A stretch of DNA of 64,000 nucleotides from RGIG7213 sp045544195 (GCA_045544195.1 JAZPYO010000034.1:62001-126000); one strand, 5' to 3'; shown: positions 8,218 to 17,893, counted from the stretch's first letter. Notes: generated by a model from the sequence alone, not told the origin. Made by a program: numbers and translations.

Positions 8218-9216
8218 TTATTCTGCATTGTAGTCCGCTATGATCCTGTCGTATTCAGTTATAACGGCTCTGCGTCGGTCAACATACTCTTTAAAGCTGC
8301 TCAAACACTTTTCTTCACCGCTAAGCAGATTTTTAAACATTGCCTCGCTTTCCTTTTCCTTCTCAAGTATCTCGTAATGTACCGTGTGCTGATTTCCGCA
8401 GTAATCTTCAAGATTTTCGAGAATCTCGTCTGCTGAAATTTCGATCTGGTGCGGCTTCAGCTCCTTCATTATAAGATAATACAAGCCGTCAACGCCTTCA
8501 AGCTTGTCAGTAATTCCGAGACTGATAAATTCAAACATACAACCGATAGCAGCAACATATCTGTAATTGGGATAAATATTCAGATCTTCATAGTAGCGTT
8601 CAAGGTGTGTCTGAGTGTTGTTAAGAAGATCTTCCAATGTATCTATATAGCCAAGCAGACGCTTTTTTTCAATTGCCTCGCGTTTTATGCGTTCTTCCTC
8701 GCGCTGATTGTATGAATTGTAATCGTTTAACCTGGCGTTATATACCCTCAATTCCTCTTTATAGTTGTCGTATTTCAAATTATATTCCTGATCGGGATAC
8801 CTTATACTCACAATAAAGAAGTCTATCATCATATATAACGGTATCAGAACCATTGTAATGCATATACCGCATAGCGCAAATAAAAGTGTGGTTTCAATGA
8901 TCTGATCCTGATATCCCATCGTGTACCTGACAATAGACACGATAAGACCCGCAAGCGCTCCGAGAACCAGACCGATCAGCAAACGCACGATTGGCTGATC
9001 TACAAAGTAGCTCCATTCAAAGTGCTTGTTCTTTGAACAGTCTTCCTTTTTGGGCTCTTCGGGCATTGTGGGCTTTTGATATGTGATCTTTGTAGTTTTG
9101 AATGATGATATATGAGTTTTTAATTTTGATATACAGCGCGAAACAAAGAAGCGTTCAAGCTCCATATCATACAGAACTTGCATACTTTTGTATAATTTAC
9201 TTTCGTGCATTCTCAT
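8218..9216 (-). CDS. Two-helix membrane protein with long coiled-coil segment, function unknown
   Basis: Not a family I recognise. The 332-residue product has a basic, proline-rich N-terminal stretch, two adjacent transmembrane helices (LLIGLVLGALAGLIVSIV and LLFALCGICITMVLIPLYMM, about 80-140), a highly charged probable coiled coil (about 150-215, ending in NNTQTHLERYYEDL), and a C-terminal cytosolic region with the motif IYPNYRYVAAIGCMFEFIS. The last part resembles hypothetical proteins in gut Clostridia, from memory only. The start follows AAGGAAAAGA. It stands alone between a bidirectional terminator and its own promoter. Confidence 0.6.
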   Translation of the reverse strand: MRMHESKLYKSMQVLYDMELERFFVSRCISKLKTHISSFKTTKITYQKPTMPEEPKKEDCSKNKHFEWSYFVDQPIVRLLIGLVLGALAGLIVSIVRYTMGYQDQIIETTLLFALCGICITMVLIPLYMMIDFFIVSIRYPDQEYNLKYDNYKEELRVYNARLNDYNSYNQREEERIKREAIEKKRLLGYIDTLEDLLNNTQTHLERYYEDLNIYPNYRYVAAIGCMFEFISLGITDKLEGVDGLYYLIMKELKPHQIEISADEILENLEDYCGNQHTVHYEILEKEKESEAMFKNLLSGEEKCLSSFKEYVDRRRAVITEYDRIIADYNAE

Positions 9217-9272
9217 TCTTTTCCTTGAAAATCGTTAATTAGCTATAATAGAAATGATCATACTTCAACAGT

Positions 9273-9301
9273 ATAATATCACGGAATCGAGGTAAAGTCA
9301 A
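9273..9301 (-). promoter_or_regulatory. Promoter of the two-helix membrane protein gene
   Basis: Minus strand: TTGACT, 17-bp spacer ending in TGA, TATTAT (extended -10). The leader is about 50 nt. The rest of the 9217-9424 interval is AT-rich; I see no gene in it. Confidence 0.65.
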
Positions 9302-9424
9302 GCATTATTGAGATAATTTATACATAAAATAATTTTTTAAATCTAAAATAACATTAAAACATCACTATTTGAATAACAGAATGTTGATCGCCTTCTTTTC
9401 TTCCTTGACGTTATAATCAAACGT

Positions 9425-11011
9425 ATGCAAGCATATGAATTAATGACAAATTATAAGGCGGTCTTTTGTGTGAATACAGTGAAGAGATTTTTTTTAAACG
9501 GTATGGTACTTACGCTGACATCTGTGTTTATGCGTCTTGTATCCGTGGTTTTTAATGTTTATATAACAAACAGAATAGGCTCTGCCGGAATGGGACTTTT
9601 TTCGCTTATTCTGTCTGTATACACTTTTGCAACGACACTTGCGACATCGGGAATATATCTTGCGTGTACAAGACTCGTATCGCAGGAATTGGTACGCAAT
9701 TCAGCGCAGGGTGTCAAAACGGCGATGAAAAAATGCATCGAATACAGTCTTTTCTTCGGTACGTTATCGTTCATGCTTTTATTCTGCTTTTCAGAAAAAA
9801 TAGCTTTACTCTGGCTGTGCGACATACGCGCATTACGATCTTTAAGATTGCTTGCCGTATCATTGCCTTTTTTTGCACTTTCCTCGGCGCTCAGCGGATA
9901 TTTCTGTGCAGTAAGACGTGTCGTAAAAAATGCAATAACCAATATTCTTGAGCAGCTCATAAGGATATTTATTACCGTTATGCTCCTTGTCAACACGACA
10001 TGCAAAAATGTAGAGCAGGCGACAGTTGCCGTTGTTATCGGTATGTGCATATCCGAGCTACTTGCATTTTTTGTTTCGTTCATTCTTTTCATCGCTGATA
10101 TGAGGAAAAACTGTAGCAGAATGCCGGAAAAAGCCTCATCGGGCATAACAATAAGACTTCTTAAAATGTCTGTTCCCGTAGCTTTGTCCGCATACATAAG
10201 ATCGGCTTTGGTAACAGTCGAAAATCTTCTTATTCCGAAGGGGCTGGTGCGTTCGGGGGCGGGAACAGAGCAAGCCCTTTCATCTTACGGAGTAATATCT
10301 GGAATGGTATTTCCCGTAATATTTTTCCCGGTTGCATTTTTGTCTGCATTTTCCTCGTTGGTAGTCCCTGAAATAACACGCTATAAGGAAATGCAGCAGG
10401 GAAAACAAATAAATTATGTTGTCGGACGGATATTCAAGGTAACTGCCGTCTTTTCTGTGGGAATTGCGGGAATATTTATATTCTTTTCCGATTCCCTCGG
10501 TCTTTTACTATACAACAGCGAGCAGGCAGGGCATTACATAAAAATATTTGCCGCACTGATACCCGTGATGTATATTGACAATACAACAGACGCTGTACTT
10601 AAGGGCATGGGTGAGCAGATAAGCTCGATGCGGTATAACATAATTGATGCTTTGGTTTCGGTCTTGCTTGTGTATTTTCTTCTTCCGCCGCTCGGAATAA
10701 AGGGATATGTTGCCGTAATATACATAAGCGAAATGCTGAATGCTGCCTTGTCATTGCAAAGAATGCTCCGCATAACGAAATTCAAAATAAAGCCGTTTTC
10801 GTGCATTGTCTCACCGTTACTCAGCATCATCGGTGCCACTTCTATCGTTAACATTGTAAATATCAACTATAAATTTGATGTTGTAAGCGTTACTGTCAAT
10901 ATCGTGCTGTGTATGATATTGTATTTTTCTTTTCTGTGTATGACGGGTGGGGTAACAAGCGAGGAGAAAATTTGGTTTTTGAACATATTTTCTTCAAAAA
11001 AGAAAGAATAA
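9425..11011 (+). CDS. SpoVB-like polysaccharide/lipid flippase (MOP superfamily)
   Basis: Integral membrane protein of about 13-14 predicted helices in the multidrug/oligosaccharidyl-lipid/polysaccharide exporter superfamily. The opening FLNGMVLTLTSVFMRLVSVVFNVYITNRIGSAGMG matches the stage V sporulation protein B / MurJ-like group, which moves lipid-linked precursors across the membrane; the substrate here is not readable. The start is uncertain: ATG at 9425 or 9443 and GTG at 9479 are all possible, and none has a clear ribosome binding site. TATAAT at 9413-9418 sits so close that the first ATG would be nearly leaderless. No terminator follows. Confidence 0.8.
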   Translation: MQAYELMTNYKAVFCVNTVKRFFLNGMVLTLTSVFMRLVSVVFNVYITNRIGSAGMGLFSLILSVYTFATTLATSGIYLACTRLVSQELVRNSAQGVKTAMKKCIEYSLFFGTLSFMLLFCFSEKIALLWLCDIRALRSLRLLAVSLPFFALSSALSGYFCAVRRVVKNAITNILEQLIRIFITVMLLVNTTCKNVEQATVAVVIGMCISELLAFFVSFILFIADMRKNCSRMPEKASSGITIRLLKMSVPVALSAYIRSALVTVENLLIPKGLVRSGAGTEQALSSYGVISGMVFPVIFFPVAFLSAFSSLVVPEITRYKEMQQGKQINYVVGRIFKVTAVFSVGIAGIFIFFSDSLGLLLYNSEQAGHYIKIFAALIPVMYIDNTTDAVLKGMGEQISSMRYNIIDALVSVLLVYFLLPPLGIKGYVAVIYISEMLNAALSLQRMLRITKFKIKPFSCIVSPLLSIIGATSIVNIVNINYKFDVVSVTVNIVLCMILYFSFLCMTGGVTSEEKIWFLNIFSSKKKE

Positions 11012-11034
11012 TGATACTTTTTTTTTGAAATCTA

Positions 11035-11063
11035 TTGCATTTTTTTATTATTCGTGATAGAAT
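11035..11063 (+). promoter_or_regulatory. Promoter of the ileS operon
   Basis: TTGCAT, 17-bp spacer ending in TGA, TAGAAT (extended -10). The leader of about 45 nt contains the palindrome GCCGCATGCGGC (11088-11099) directly upstream of the ribosome binding site; there is no room for a T-box. Confidence 0.68.
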
Positions 11064-11117
11064 AAACCGAATATATTTTATTATTATGCCGCATGCGGCT
11101 TTTACGGAGATATGATT

Positions 11118-14100
11118 ATGTACAACAAAGTACCGTCAAATCTTGATTTCCAATCAAGAGAAAAAGCAACGGAAAGATTTTGGAAAGAAAACAAAATTTT
11201 CGAAAAAAGCATTGATATAAGAGAGGGCGGAGAAAACTTCACCTTCTATGATGGTCCCCCTACTGCAAACGGTAAGCCACATATCGGTCACGTTCTTACG
11301 AGAGTTATCAAGGATATGATACCGAGATACAGAACGATGAAGGGCTATCACGTATTGCGTAAGGCGGGCTGGGACACTCACGGCTTGCCCGTAGAGCTTG
11401 AGGTTGAAAAGCTCCTCGGCCTTGACGGCAAGGAGCAGGTCGAGCAGTACGGTCTTGAGCCTTTTATAAACAAATGCAAGGAAAGCGTTTGGAAGTACAA
11501 AGGTATGTGGGAGGATTTCTCCGGCACGGTAGGATACTGGGCTGATATGGATGATCCGTACGTTACCTACACAAACGATTATATCGAATCTGTGTGGTGG
11601 TCGCTTAAGAAAATATACGATGACGGCCTGCTTTACAAGGGCTTTAAGATAGTTCCTTACTGCCCCAGATGCGGTACGCCCCTGTCATCTCACGAGGTTG
11701 CTCAGGGATATAAGGATGTTAAAGAAAAGTCGGCTATTGCAAAGTTCCGCATCAAAGGAGAAGAAAACGCATATTATCTTGCGTGGACTACTACTCCCTG
11801 GACGCTTCCTTCAAACGTAGCTCTTTGCGTAAATGCCAAGGAGGATTACGTTAAGGTATCCGCAAACGAAGAAGTATACGTTCTTGCACAGGCGCTTGCC
11901 GAAAAGATACTCGGTGAATATACCGTTATCGAAAAATATAAGGGTGCAGAGCTTGAGGGCAGAGAATACGAGCCTTTGTTCGATTTTGTAAAGCCTGAAG
12001 AAAAAGCGTTTTACATCACTTGTGCCGATTATGTAACTCTTACTGACGGTACAGGTATCGTTCATATTGCACCTGCATTCGGTGAAGATGATGCGCAGGT
12101 CGGAAGAAAATACGGTCTGCCCTTCGTTCAGCTTGTTGATGCAAAGGGCTGTATGACAGCAGAAACACCCTGGGCAGGCACATTCTGTAAGGATGCTGAT
12201 AAGGATGTTCTTTATGATCTGAAGGTAAGAGGTCTGCTCTTCAAAACGCTTCCGTTTGAGCACTCGTATCCATTCTGCTGGAGATGCGATACACCTTTGA
12301 TCTACTATGCAAGAAACACCTGGTTCATAAGAATGACAGATGTTAAGGACAAGCTTCTTAAAAATAACGCTACTATCAACTGGATGCCCGAAACGATAGG
12401 AACGGGCAGATTTGGCGAATGGCTCAAAAACGTTCAGGACTGGGGTATTTCCCGTGACAGATATTGGGGCACACCCTTGAATATATGGGAATGCTCCTGC
12501 GGTCACAGACACAGCATCGGCAGTATTGCAGAGCTTAAGGAAATGTCAGATAACTGCCCTGATAATATCGAGCTTCACCGTCCGTACATTGATGATGTGA
12601 CAATAAAATGTCCGCAGTGCGGCGGTGAAATGCACAGAGTAAAAGAGGTTATTGACTGCTGGTATGACTCTGGCGCTATGCCGTTTGCTCAGTGGCACTA
12701 TCCTTTTGAAAACAAAGAGCTTTTCGATCAGAATTTCCCCGCTGATTTTATTTCTGAGGCTGTTGACCAGACAAGAGGATGGTTCTATTCCTTGCTTGCC
12801 ATCTCAACTCTCATATTTGATAAAGCTCCTTATAAAAACGTTATCGTTCTCGGTCACGTCCAGGACGAAAACGGTCAGAAGATGTCAAAATCAAAGGGCA
12901 ATGCGGTTGACCCGTTTGATGCGCTTGAAAAGCACGGCGCTGATGCTATCAGGTGGTATTTCTACTCCAACAGTGCGCCTTGGCTCCCCAACCGCTTCCA
13001 CTCTGCAGCGGTTACTGAAGGACAGCGTAAGTTTATGGGAACGCTGTGGAATACCTATGCATTCTTTGTGCTTTATGCAAACATAGATAACTTTAATGCC
13101 GCAGATCATAAGCTCGATCATTCAAAGCTTACGGTCATGGATAAGTGGATACTTTCGAAGCTCAATTCGCTCGTAAATACGGTTGACGGATATCTGTTCG
13201 ATTATAAAATAACAGAGACCTCCAGAGTTATGGAAAAGTTCGTTGACGAGCTGTCAAACTGGTACGTTCGCCGTTGCCGCGAAAGATTCTGGGCGAAGGA
13301 GCTTACCGACGACAAGATAGCTGCGTATATGACATTGTATACGTGCCTTGTAACATTTGTTAAGCTCGCTTGTCCTCTTATACCGTTCGTTACAGAGGAT
13401 ATATACAGAAATCTCGTAGCTCTCAATGATCCTTCCGCTCCCGAAAGCGTACATCTGTGCGACTATCCCGTAGCTGACAGCGCATTTATCGATCCCGAGC
13501 TTGAAAAGGAAATGGACGAGGCAGCCGATATTGTAGCACTCGGCCGTGCGTGCAGAAATGCCGCGGTTATAAAGAACCGTCAGCCTCTTGCTGAAATGTT
13601 CATTCACGCACCCAATAAGCTGAACGGCTATTATATTGATATAATTAAGGACGAGCTTAATGTGAAGAATGCATCGTTTGTTGACGATCTTTCCGCATTC
13701 ACGACATTTACGTTCAAGCCACAGCTCAAGACATTGGGCAGAAAGCTCGGAAAGCTCATTAATGAGTGCAGAGAGGTGCTTTCTGCAATAGACGGAAATA
13801 AGGCTATGGCTGAGCTTGAGGCAACAGGCACGCTGAAGCTCATTCTTTCGGGTGAAGAATACACACTTGAAAGAGATGATCTGCTTATTGATTCAGGTAA
13901 GGTTGAGGGCTTTGAGTCCATTTCCGATAAGGGCATTACAGTAGTTCTCAATACGGTGCTTGACGATGCACTTATCGAAGAAGGCTTCGTGCGTGAGATA
14001 ATTTCCAAGATACAGACGATGCGCAAGGACGCAGGCTTCGAGGTGATGGACAACATTACAGTCAACGTCAGCGGAAGTGAGAAGATCACAAGCGTTATGA

Positions 14101-14231
14101 AGCGTAACGCCGAAAAGATATGCTCAGATACTTTGGCATTGGAAATAGTATATTCTGCGGGCGGTGCTTATACTGCTGATTGGAGCATCAATGGCGAAGA
14201 AACGTCATTCGGCGTTACAAAGCGTGCGTAA
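11118..14231 (+). CDS. ileS: Isoleucyl-tRNA synthetase
   Basis: Class I synthetase charging tRNA-Ile; 1037 residues. The HIGH motif is GKPHIGHVL (about 52-60), the KMSKS motif is GQKMSKSKGN, and the CP1 editing domain contains WTTTPWTLPSN and GTGIVHIAPAFGEDD. The length, the WNTYAFFVLYANID segment and the lack of the zinc-finger tail of the E. coli enzyme place it in the eukaryote-like IleS2 group; many members of that group are naturally less sensitive to mupirocin (known of the family, not tested here). The ATG at 11118 has GGAG at a proper 8-nt distance; the in-frame ATG at 11112 is too close. Leads the operon with nusB. Confidence 0.96.
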   Translation: MYNKVPSNLDFQSREKATERFWKENKIFEKSIDIREGGENFTFYDGPPTANGKPHIGHVLTRVIKDMIPRYRTMKGYHVLRKAGWDTHGLPVELEVEKLLGLDGKEQVEQYGLEPFINKCKESVWKYKGMWEDFSGTVGYWADMDDPYVTYTNDYIESVWWSLKKIYDDGLLYKGFKIVPYCPRCGTPLSSHEVAQGYKDVKEKSAIAKFRIKGEENAYYLAWTTTPWTLPSNVALCVNAKEDYVKVSANEEVYVLAQALAEKILGEYTVIEKYKGAELEGREYEPLFDFVKPEEKAFYITCADYVTLTDGTGIVHIAPAFGEDDAQVGRKYGLPFVQLVDAKGCMTAETPWAGTFCKDADKDVLYDLKVRGLLFKTLPFEHSYPFCWRCDTPLIYYARNTWFIRMTDVKDKLLKNNATINWMPETIGTGRFGEWLKNVQDWGISRDRYWGTPLNIWECSCGHRHSIGSIAELKEMSDNCPDNIELHRPYIDDVTIKCPQCGGEMHRVKEVIDCWYDSGAMPFAQWHYPFENKELFDQNFPADFISEAVDQTRGWFYSLLAISTLIFDKAPYKNVIVLGHVQDENGQKMSKSKGNAVDPFDALEKHGADAIRWYFYSNSAPWLPNRFHSAAVTEGQRKFMGTLWNTYAFFVLYANIDNFNAADHKLDHSKLTVMDKWILSKLNSLVNTVDGYLFDYKITETSRVMEKFVDELSNWYVRRCRERFWAKELTDDKIAAYMTLYTCLVTFVKLACPLIPFVTEDIYRNLVALNDPSAPESVHLCDYPVADSAFIDPELEKEMDEAADIVALGRACRNAAVIKNRQPLAEMFIHAPNKLNGYYIDIIKDELNVKNASFVDDLSAFTTFTFKPQLKTLGRKLGKLINECREVLSAIDGNKAMAELEATGTLKLILSGEEYTLERDDLLIDSGKVEGFESISDKGITVVLNTVLDDALIEEGFVREIISKIQTMRKDAGFEVMDNITVNVSGSEKITSVMKRNAEKICSDTLALEIVYSAGGAYTADWSINGEETSFGVTKRA

Positions 14232-14243
14232 CGGAAGGGTATT

Positions 14244-14648
14244 ATGAGAAGAAGTGAAGCAAGAGAATGGGCATTCAAGCTCATATTCGAAAGTCTGTTC
14301 CATCAGGATCTGACGTCAGAGGATATATTAAACAGCGCTCTGGCGATCGAAGGCTTTGAAGCAGATAAATATATCGTAAGCGTATTTGAAGGCGTACTGT
14401 CCGCATGCGATGAGCTTGACAGTACGGTCAGCAAGTATGCTAAAGGCTGGTCAAGTGAGAGAATATCAAAGGTTTCGCTTTCAATTTTGCGTCTTTCTTT
14501 ATACGAAATGCGTTACGTTGACGATGTTCCAATGAGCGTTTCGATAAACGAAGCAGTTGAGCTTGCCAAAAAATACGATACGGATAACGCTCCTGCATTT
14601 ATTAACGGAATACTTAATTCGATAGCCAAGGCAGAGAATATTTCGTGA
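14244..14648 (+). CDS. nusB: Transcription antitermination factor NusB
   Basis: All-helical 134-residue factor that, with NusE (S10), binds boxA RNA and supports rRNA antitermination. Diagnostic segments are REWAFKLIFE at the N-terminus and RISKVSLSILRLSLYEM followed by SINEAVELAKKY and FINGIL. It lies 12 nt after ileS with GGAAGG before the ATG. Its stop overlaps the GTG start of the next gene by 4 nt. Confidence 0.95.
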   Translation: MRRSEAREWAFKLIFESLFHQDLTSEDILNSALAIEGFEADKYIVSVFEGVLSACDELDSTVSKYAKGWSSERISKVSLSILRLSLYEMRYVDDVPMSVSINEAVELAKKYDTDNAPAFINGILNSIAKAENIS

Positions 14649-15574
14649 AAACTTTAGGTATTGATACAAGTAATTATACAACCTCGGCAAGCGTGTGCGA
14701 AGATGGGGTAATTACGGAGAATATCCGTATACCCCTGCCCGTTGCCAAAGGCGGCGTCGGGTTAAGACAGTCCGACGCCGTGTTTGCTCATATAAAAAAT
14801 ATCCCGATCGCTATGCAGAATCTGAAATGTGATATTTCGGACATTTCAGCAGTCGGAGTAAGCGCAAGACCGCGTGATGCAGAAGGCTCATATATGCCGT
14901 GCTTTCTTACCGGTGTTGCATCAGCATCTGCAATTGCAAAAAGCCTTAACGTTCCGCTTTTTGAGTTTTCGCACCAGGCAGGTCATATGCGTGCAGCAGA
15001 GTATTCTTCAAATGCTGAGCTATGCGAAAGATTTTATGCATATCATCTTTCAGGCGGTACGTTTGAGCTTTTGCAGGTAGATAAAAAAGACAACGGGTAT
15101 GATGTTGCGATCATCGGTGGCACAAAGGACGTTACAGCCGGTCAGCTTATTGACAGAGTAGGTGTAAAGCTCGGACTTGATTTTCCCTGCGGAAGACATC
15201 TGCAAGCTCTTGCAGATGAATATACAGGACAGCTTCAAAGACCAAAAATATGCGTTGACGGACTTTACTGCAATATGTCGGGCGGTGAAAATCTTTGCGA
15301 AAAGCTGATATTGTCAGGTGCTGAAAAAAGCTACGTGTGTGCATTTCTCACAGAGTTTATCAGATCAACGCTTGAAGCGATGACAGATGCGCTTATAAAA
15401 AAGGTTGGAAAATGCAATATACTGTTTTCGGGCGGTGTTGCCTCGAATACAACGCTTTCTGCATTTATGAAGAACAAATACGGCGCGTATTGTGCTGAAG
15501 CACAATTTTCACAGGACAACGGTGCAGGAATTGCACTGTTATGTATGGATAGGATAAATGCCGATAAGAAATGA
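14645..15574 (+). CDS. TsaD/Kae1-family paralogue (ASKHA fold)
   Basis: 309-residue protein of the Gcp/TsaD/Kae1 family. True TsaD transfers the threonylcarbamoyl group to A37 of ANN-decoding tRNAs. Here the ATP-binding opening is LGIDTSNYTTSASV instead of the usual IETSCDETS, the metal-binding pair is kept as HQAGH, and the motifs TAGQLIDRVGVKLGLDFPCG and QDNGAGIALL correspond to the TsaD core. It looks like the second, functionally undefined TsaD-like group found in Clostridia beside nusB and xseA. The start is a GTG overlapping nusB (GTGA), implying translational coupling. The canonical tsaD is presumably elsewhere. Confidence 0.8.
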   Translation: MKTLGIDTSNYTTSASVCEDGVITENIRIPLPVAKGGVGLRQSDAVFAHIKNIPIAMQNLKCDISDISAVGVSARPRDAEGSYMPCFLTGVASASAIAKSLNVPLFEFSHQAGHMRAAEYSSNAELCERFYAYHLSGGTFELLQVDKKDNGYDVAIIGGTKDVTAGQLIDRVGVKLGLDFPCGRHLQALADEYTGQLQRPKICVDGLYCNMSGGENLCEKLILSGAEKSYVCAFLTEFIRSTLEAMTDALIKKVGKCNILFSGGVASNTTLSAFMKNKYGAYCAEAQFSQDNGAGIALLCMDRINADKK

Positions 15575-16772
15575 TAAAAATGTGCTGACTGTAAGTCAGC
15601 TTAACGATTATATAAAAATGCTGCTTGATAATTCTCCTGTGCTTTCAAGCGTTTATATTTCCGGGGAAATATCAAATCTGAAGCTCCATTCTTCAAGCGG
15701 TCATTTGTATTTCACGCTTAAGGATCAGATGTCGAGTGTAAAGGCGGTTATGTTTCGTTCTTCTGTTGAAAAGCTGCGTTTTGTTCTCGAAAACGGAATG
15801 CAGGTCATTGTCAACGGCAGAGTTTCAGCATATGTCCGTGACGGAGTTTATCAGATATATGCTTCATCAATAACTCCTGAGGGGATAGGCGATATAGCCC
15901 TGTCCTTTGAGCAGTTGAAGGAAAAACTGAGATCAGCAGGTCTGTTTGATGAAAAATACAAAAAGCCAATACCGGATTTCCCAAGAAAAATCGGCATTAT
16001 AACCTCACCTACGGGTGCGGCGATAAAAGATATTATAAACGTAACATCGAGACGGTATTCCGTCTGCGAGCTTATTCTGTATCCTGCGTTGGTGCAGGGC
16101 ATCGCAGCTGAAGAAACATTGGTAAACGGAATAAATTATTTTTCGGAAAGTGATGTAGATGTAATAATAATCGGCAGGGGCGGCGGCTCGGGCGAGGATC
16201 TGCAGGCGTTTAATTCGGAAAAATTAGCTCGTGCGATATTCGCCTGCAAAATACCCGTAATTTCAGCGGTCGGTCACGAGCAGGATTACTCTATCTGCGA
16301 TTTTGTTTCTGATCTCAGAGCGCCTACACCGTCTGCCGCAGCAGAGCTTGCAGTTCCTGATAAGGATGAGCTAAAGGCGGCCTTATCAGTGAAAAAAGCC
16401 GCTATCGTGAAGGCGATAAAAGATAGAATAGCATCAGAAAGAGAATATACGGACAAACTCAGATCATCAGCCGTTTTCTCATCTGAATTTCCGCTTATCG
16501 TCGAAAAGCGCGAGCAACTTAAGCAGTATGAAAATGATATGTTATGCTCACTTGATGATATGATACAAAAAAAGCGTACTGTACTGTCCGCTTGCAGTGT
16601 CAGACTGGACGGTCAGAGTCCTCTTGCGATTTTGTCAAGAGGGTATGCAAGCGTCAGTAAGAACGGTGTTACGGTGAAAAGTGTCCGACAGATCAACGCT
16701 GAAGATGAGATAAGGCTCGTTTTTTCTGACGGTGATGCAAAAGCAAGGATAATTGAACGAAAGGAAGAATGA
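15558..16772 (+). CDS. xseA: Exodeoxyribonuclease VII large subunit
   Basis: Catalytic subunit of ExoVII, which degrades single-stranded DNA from both ends to oligonucleotides, in repair and recombination. An N-terminal OB fold begins with LTVSQLNDYIKMLL and SSVYISGEISNLKLHSSSGH. The central nuclease region contains FPRKIGIITSPTGAAIKDI, IIIGRGGGSGEDL and PVISAVGHEQDYSICDFVSDLRAPTPSAAAEL. Length 404 is typical. The start overlaps the upstream gene by 17 nt; a GTG at 15582 is an alternative start. Followed directly by xseB. Confidence 0.96.
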   Translation: MPIRNDKNVLTVSQLNDYIKMLLDNSPVLSSVYISGEISNLKLHSSSGHLYFTLKDQMSSVKAVMFRSSVEKLRFVLENGMQVIVNGRVSAYVRDGVYQIYASSITPEGIGDIALSFEQLKEKLRSAGLFDEKYKKPIPDFPRKIGIITSPTGAAIKDIINVTSRRYSVCELILYPALVQGIAAEETLVNGINYFSESDVDVIIIGRGGGSGEDLQAFNSEKLARAIFACKIPVISAVGHEQDYSICDFVSDLRAPTPSAAAELAVPDKDELKAALSVKKAAIVKAIKDRIASEREYTDKLRSSAVFSSEFPLIVEKREQLKQYENDMLCSLDDMIQKKRTVLSACSVRLDGQSPLAILSRGYASVSKNGVTVKSVRQINAEDEIRLVFSDGDAKARIIERKEE

Positions 16773-16773
16773 T

Positions 16774-16953
16774 ATGGAACTGACGTTCGAAGCAGCAATA
16801 CAAAGGCTTGATGAGCTGACAGAGCTTTTATCAAGCGGAGATGTACCCTTGGATGAGGCGTTGAGCCTTTTTGAAGAGGGAATTGCTCTTATAAAGCATT
16901 CAAATAAGCTTCTTGATGAAGCAGAACAGAAAGTAAAGGTTATAAGTGAATGA
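16774..16953 (+). CDS. xseB: Exodeoxyribonuclease VII small subunit
   Basis: 59-residue helical partner that binds the ExoVII large subunit in several copies. The sequence FEAAIQRLDELTELLSSGDV followed by LDEALSLFEEGIALI is the family signature. The ATG at 16774 lies 1 nt after the xseA stop with AAAGGAAGA before it; the upstream in-frame ATG (16753) lies inside xseA and was rejected. Confidence 0.94.
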   Translation: MELTFEAAIQRLDELTELLSSGDVPLDEALSLFEEGIALIKHSNKLLDEAEQKVKVISE

Positions 16954-17840
16954 TGAGTATTAAAGAAATATTGAAATCGAATGCAGAATTGATGGATGAA
17001 TATATAATTTCCGCCTTGCCTGCTCCCGATAGCGATTATCCCGTTATTTTCGACGCAGTAAAATACAGCGCCGAGAGCGGCGGTAAACGTATAAGACCGA
17101 CATTAACGCTTGAGTTTTGCAGAATGCTCGGCGGTAAGGATGAGGACGCGCTCGTTCTGGCTGCCGCTCTTGAAATGATACATACATATTCACTTATACA
17201 TGATGATCTGCCTTGTATGGATAACGACGATCTCCGCCGTGGAAAGCCTACTAATCACAAGGTTTTCGGCGAGGACGTTGCAACCTTGGCAGGTGACGCT
17301 TTGCTCACATACGCCTTTGAGCTTATTGTATCGTCTTCACTTTCCGATGATATAAAAATAAAGGCCGTCAAGGCACTTTCCTATAACGCAGGTATGTACG
17401 GTATGATAGGCGGTCAGGTCATGGATATGCAGGGTGAGAAAACGCCCTTGACGAAGGATGAGCTTTATAAAATGAACCGTCTTAAAACAGGATGCCTTAT
17501 TAAATGCGCGTGCATTTTCGGAATTCTTGCCGCTTCAAATACGGTTAGCGTTCCGCACGGATTATACGGTGATGCGGAAAAATATGCTGACGGTATAGGT
17601 GTATCTTTCCAGATAACAGATGATATACTCGATGTCATAGGAGATGAAAAGCTGTTCGGAAAGCCCATAGGCAGTGATATTGAAAGCGGAAAGACCACGT
17701 TCACAACTGTTTATACAGTCCAAGAGGCATCGCAGATAGCCAAGGAGCTTACTGATAGTGCAATAGATGCAATATCAAAATATCCCGCATCTGATGTACT
17801 TACAGAGCTTGCAAAGCAGCTTTTGTCAAGACAATCATAA
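16950..17840 (+). CDS. ispA: Farnesyl/geranyl diphosphate synthase (polyprenyl synthetase)
   Basis: Short-chain trans-prenyltransferase that condenses IPP with allylic diphosphates in the cytosol and feeds undecaprenyl and quinone-type lipids. 296 residues. The first aspartate-rich motif is DDLPCMDNDDLRRGKPTNH, the second is QITDDILD, and GGKRIRP marks the IPP site. The start overlaps the xseB stop. In many Clostridia dxs follows here; in this genome the next gene is tlyA. Other isoprenoid genes of the same route (dxr, ispG, uppS) lie at about 48-52 kb. Confidence 0.95.
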   Translation: MMSIKEILKSNAELMDEYIISALPAPDSDYPVIFDAVKYSAESGGKRIRPTLTLEFCRMLGGKDEDALVLAAALEMIHTYSLIHDDLPCMDNDDLRRGKPTNHKVFGEDVATLAGDALLTYAFELIVSSSLSDDIKIKAVKALSYNAGMYGMIGGQVMDMQGEKTPLTKDELYKMNRLKTGCLIKCACIFGILAASNTVSVPHGLYGDAEKYADGIGVSFQITDDILDVIGDEKLFGKPIGSDIESGKTTFTTVYTVQEASQIAKELTDSAIDAISKYPASDVLTELAKQLLSRQS

Positions 17841-17855
17841 TTTATAATTATACAC

Positions 17856-17884
17856 TTGAAAATTCACATTAAATGTGTTAGATT
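17856..17884 (+). promoter_or_regulatory. Promoter of tlyA-argR-recN
   Basis: TTGAAA, 17-bp spacer ending in TGT, TAGATT. The predicted transcript start (about 17891) is only about 3 nt before the tlyA ATG, and there is no Shine-Dalgarno sequence. Confidence 0.5.
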
Positions 17885-17893
17885 TATTTTAAA

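Noticed and set aside
9385..9418. Promoter of the SpoVB-like gene (TTGATC and TATAAT)
   Set aside because: The spacer would be 22 bp, too long; only the -10 is convincing.
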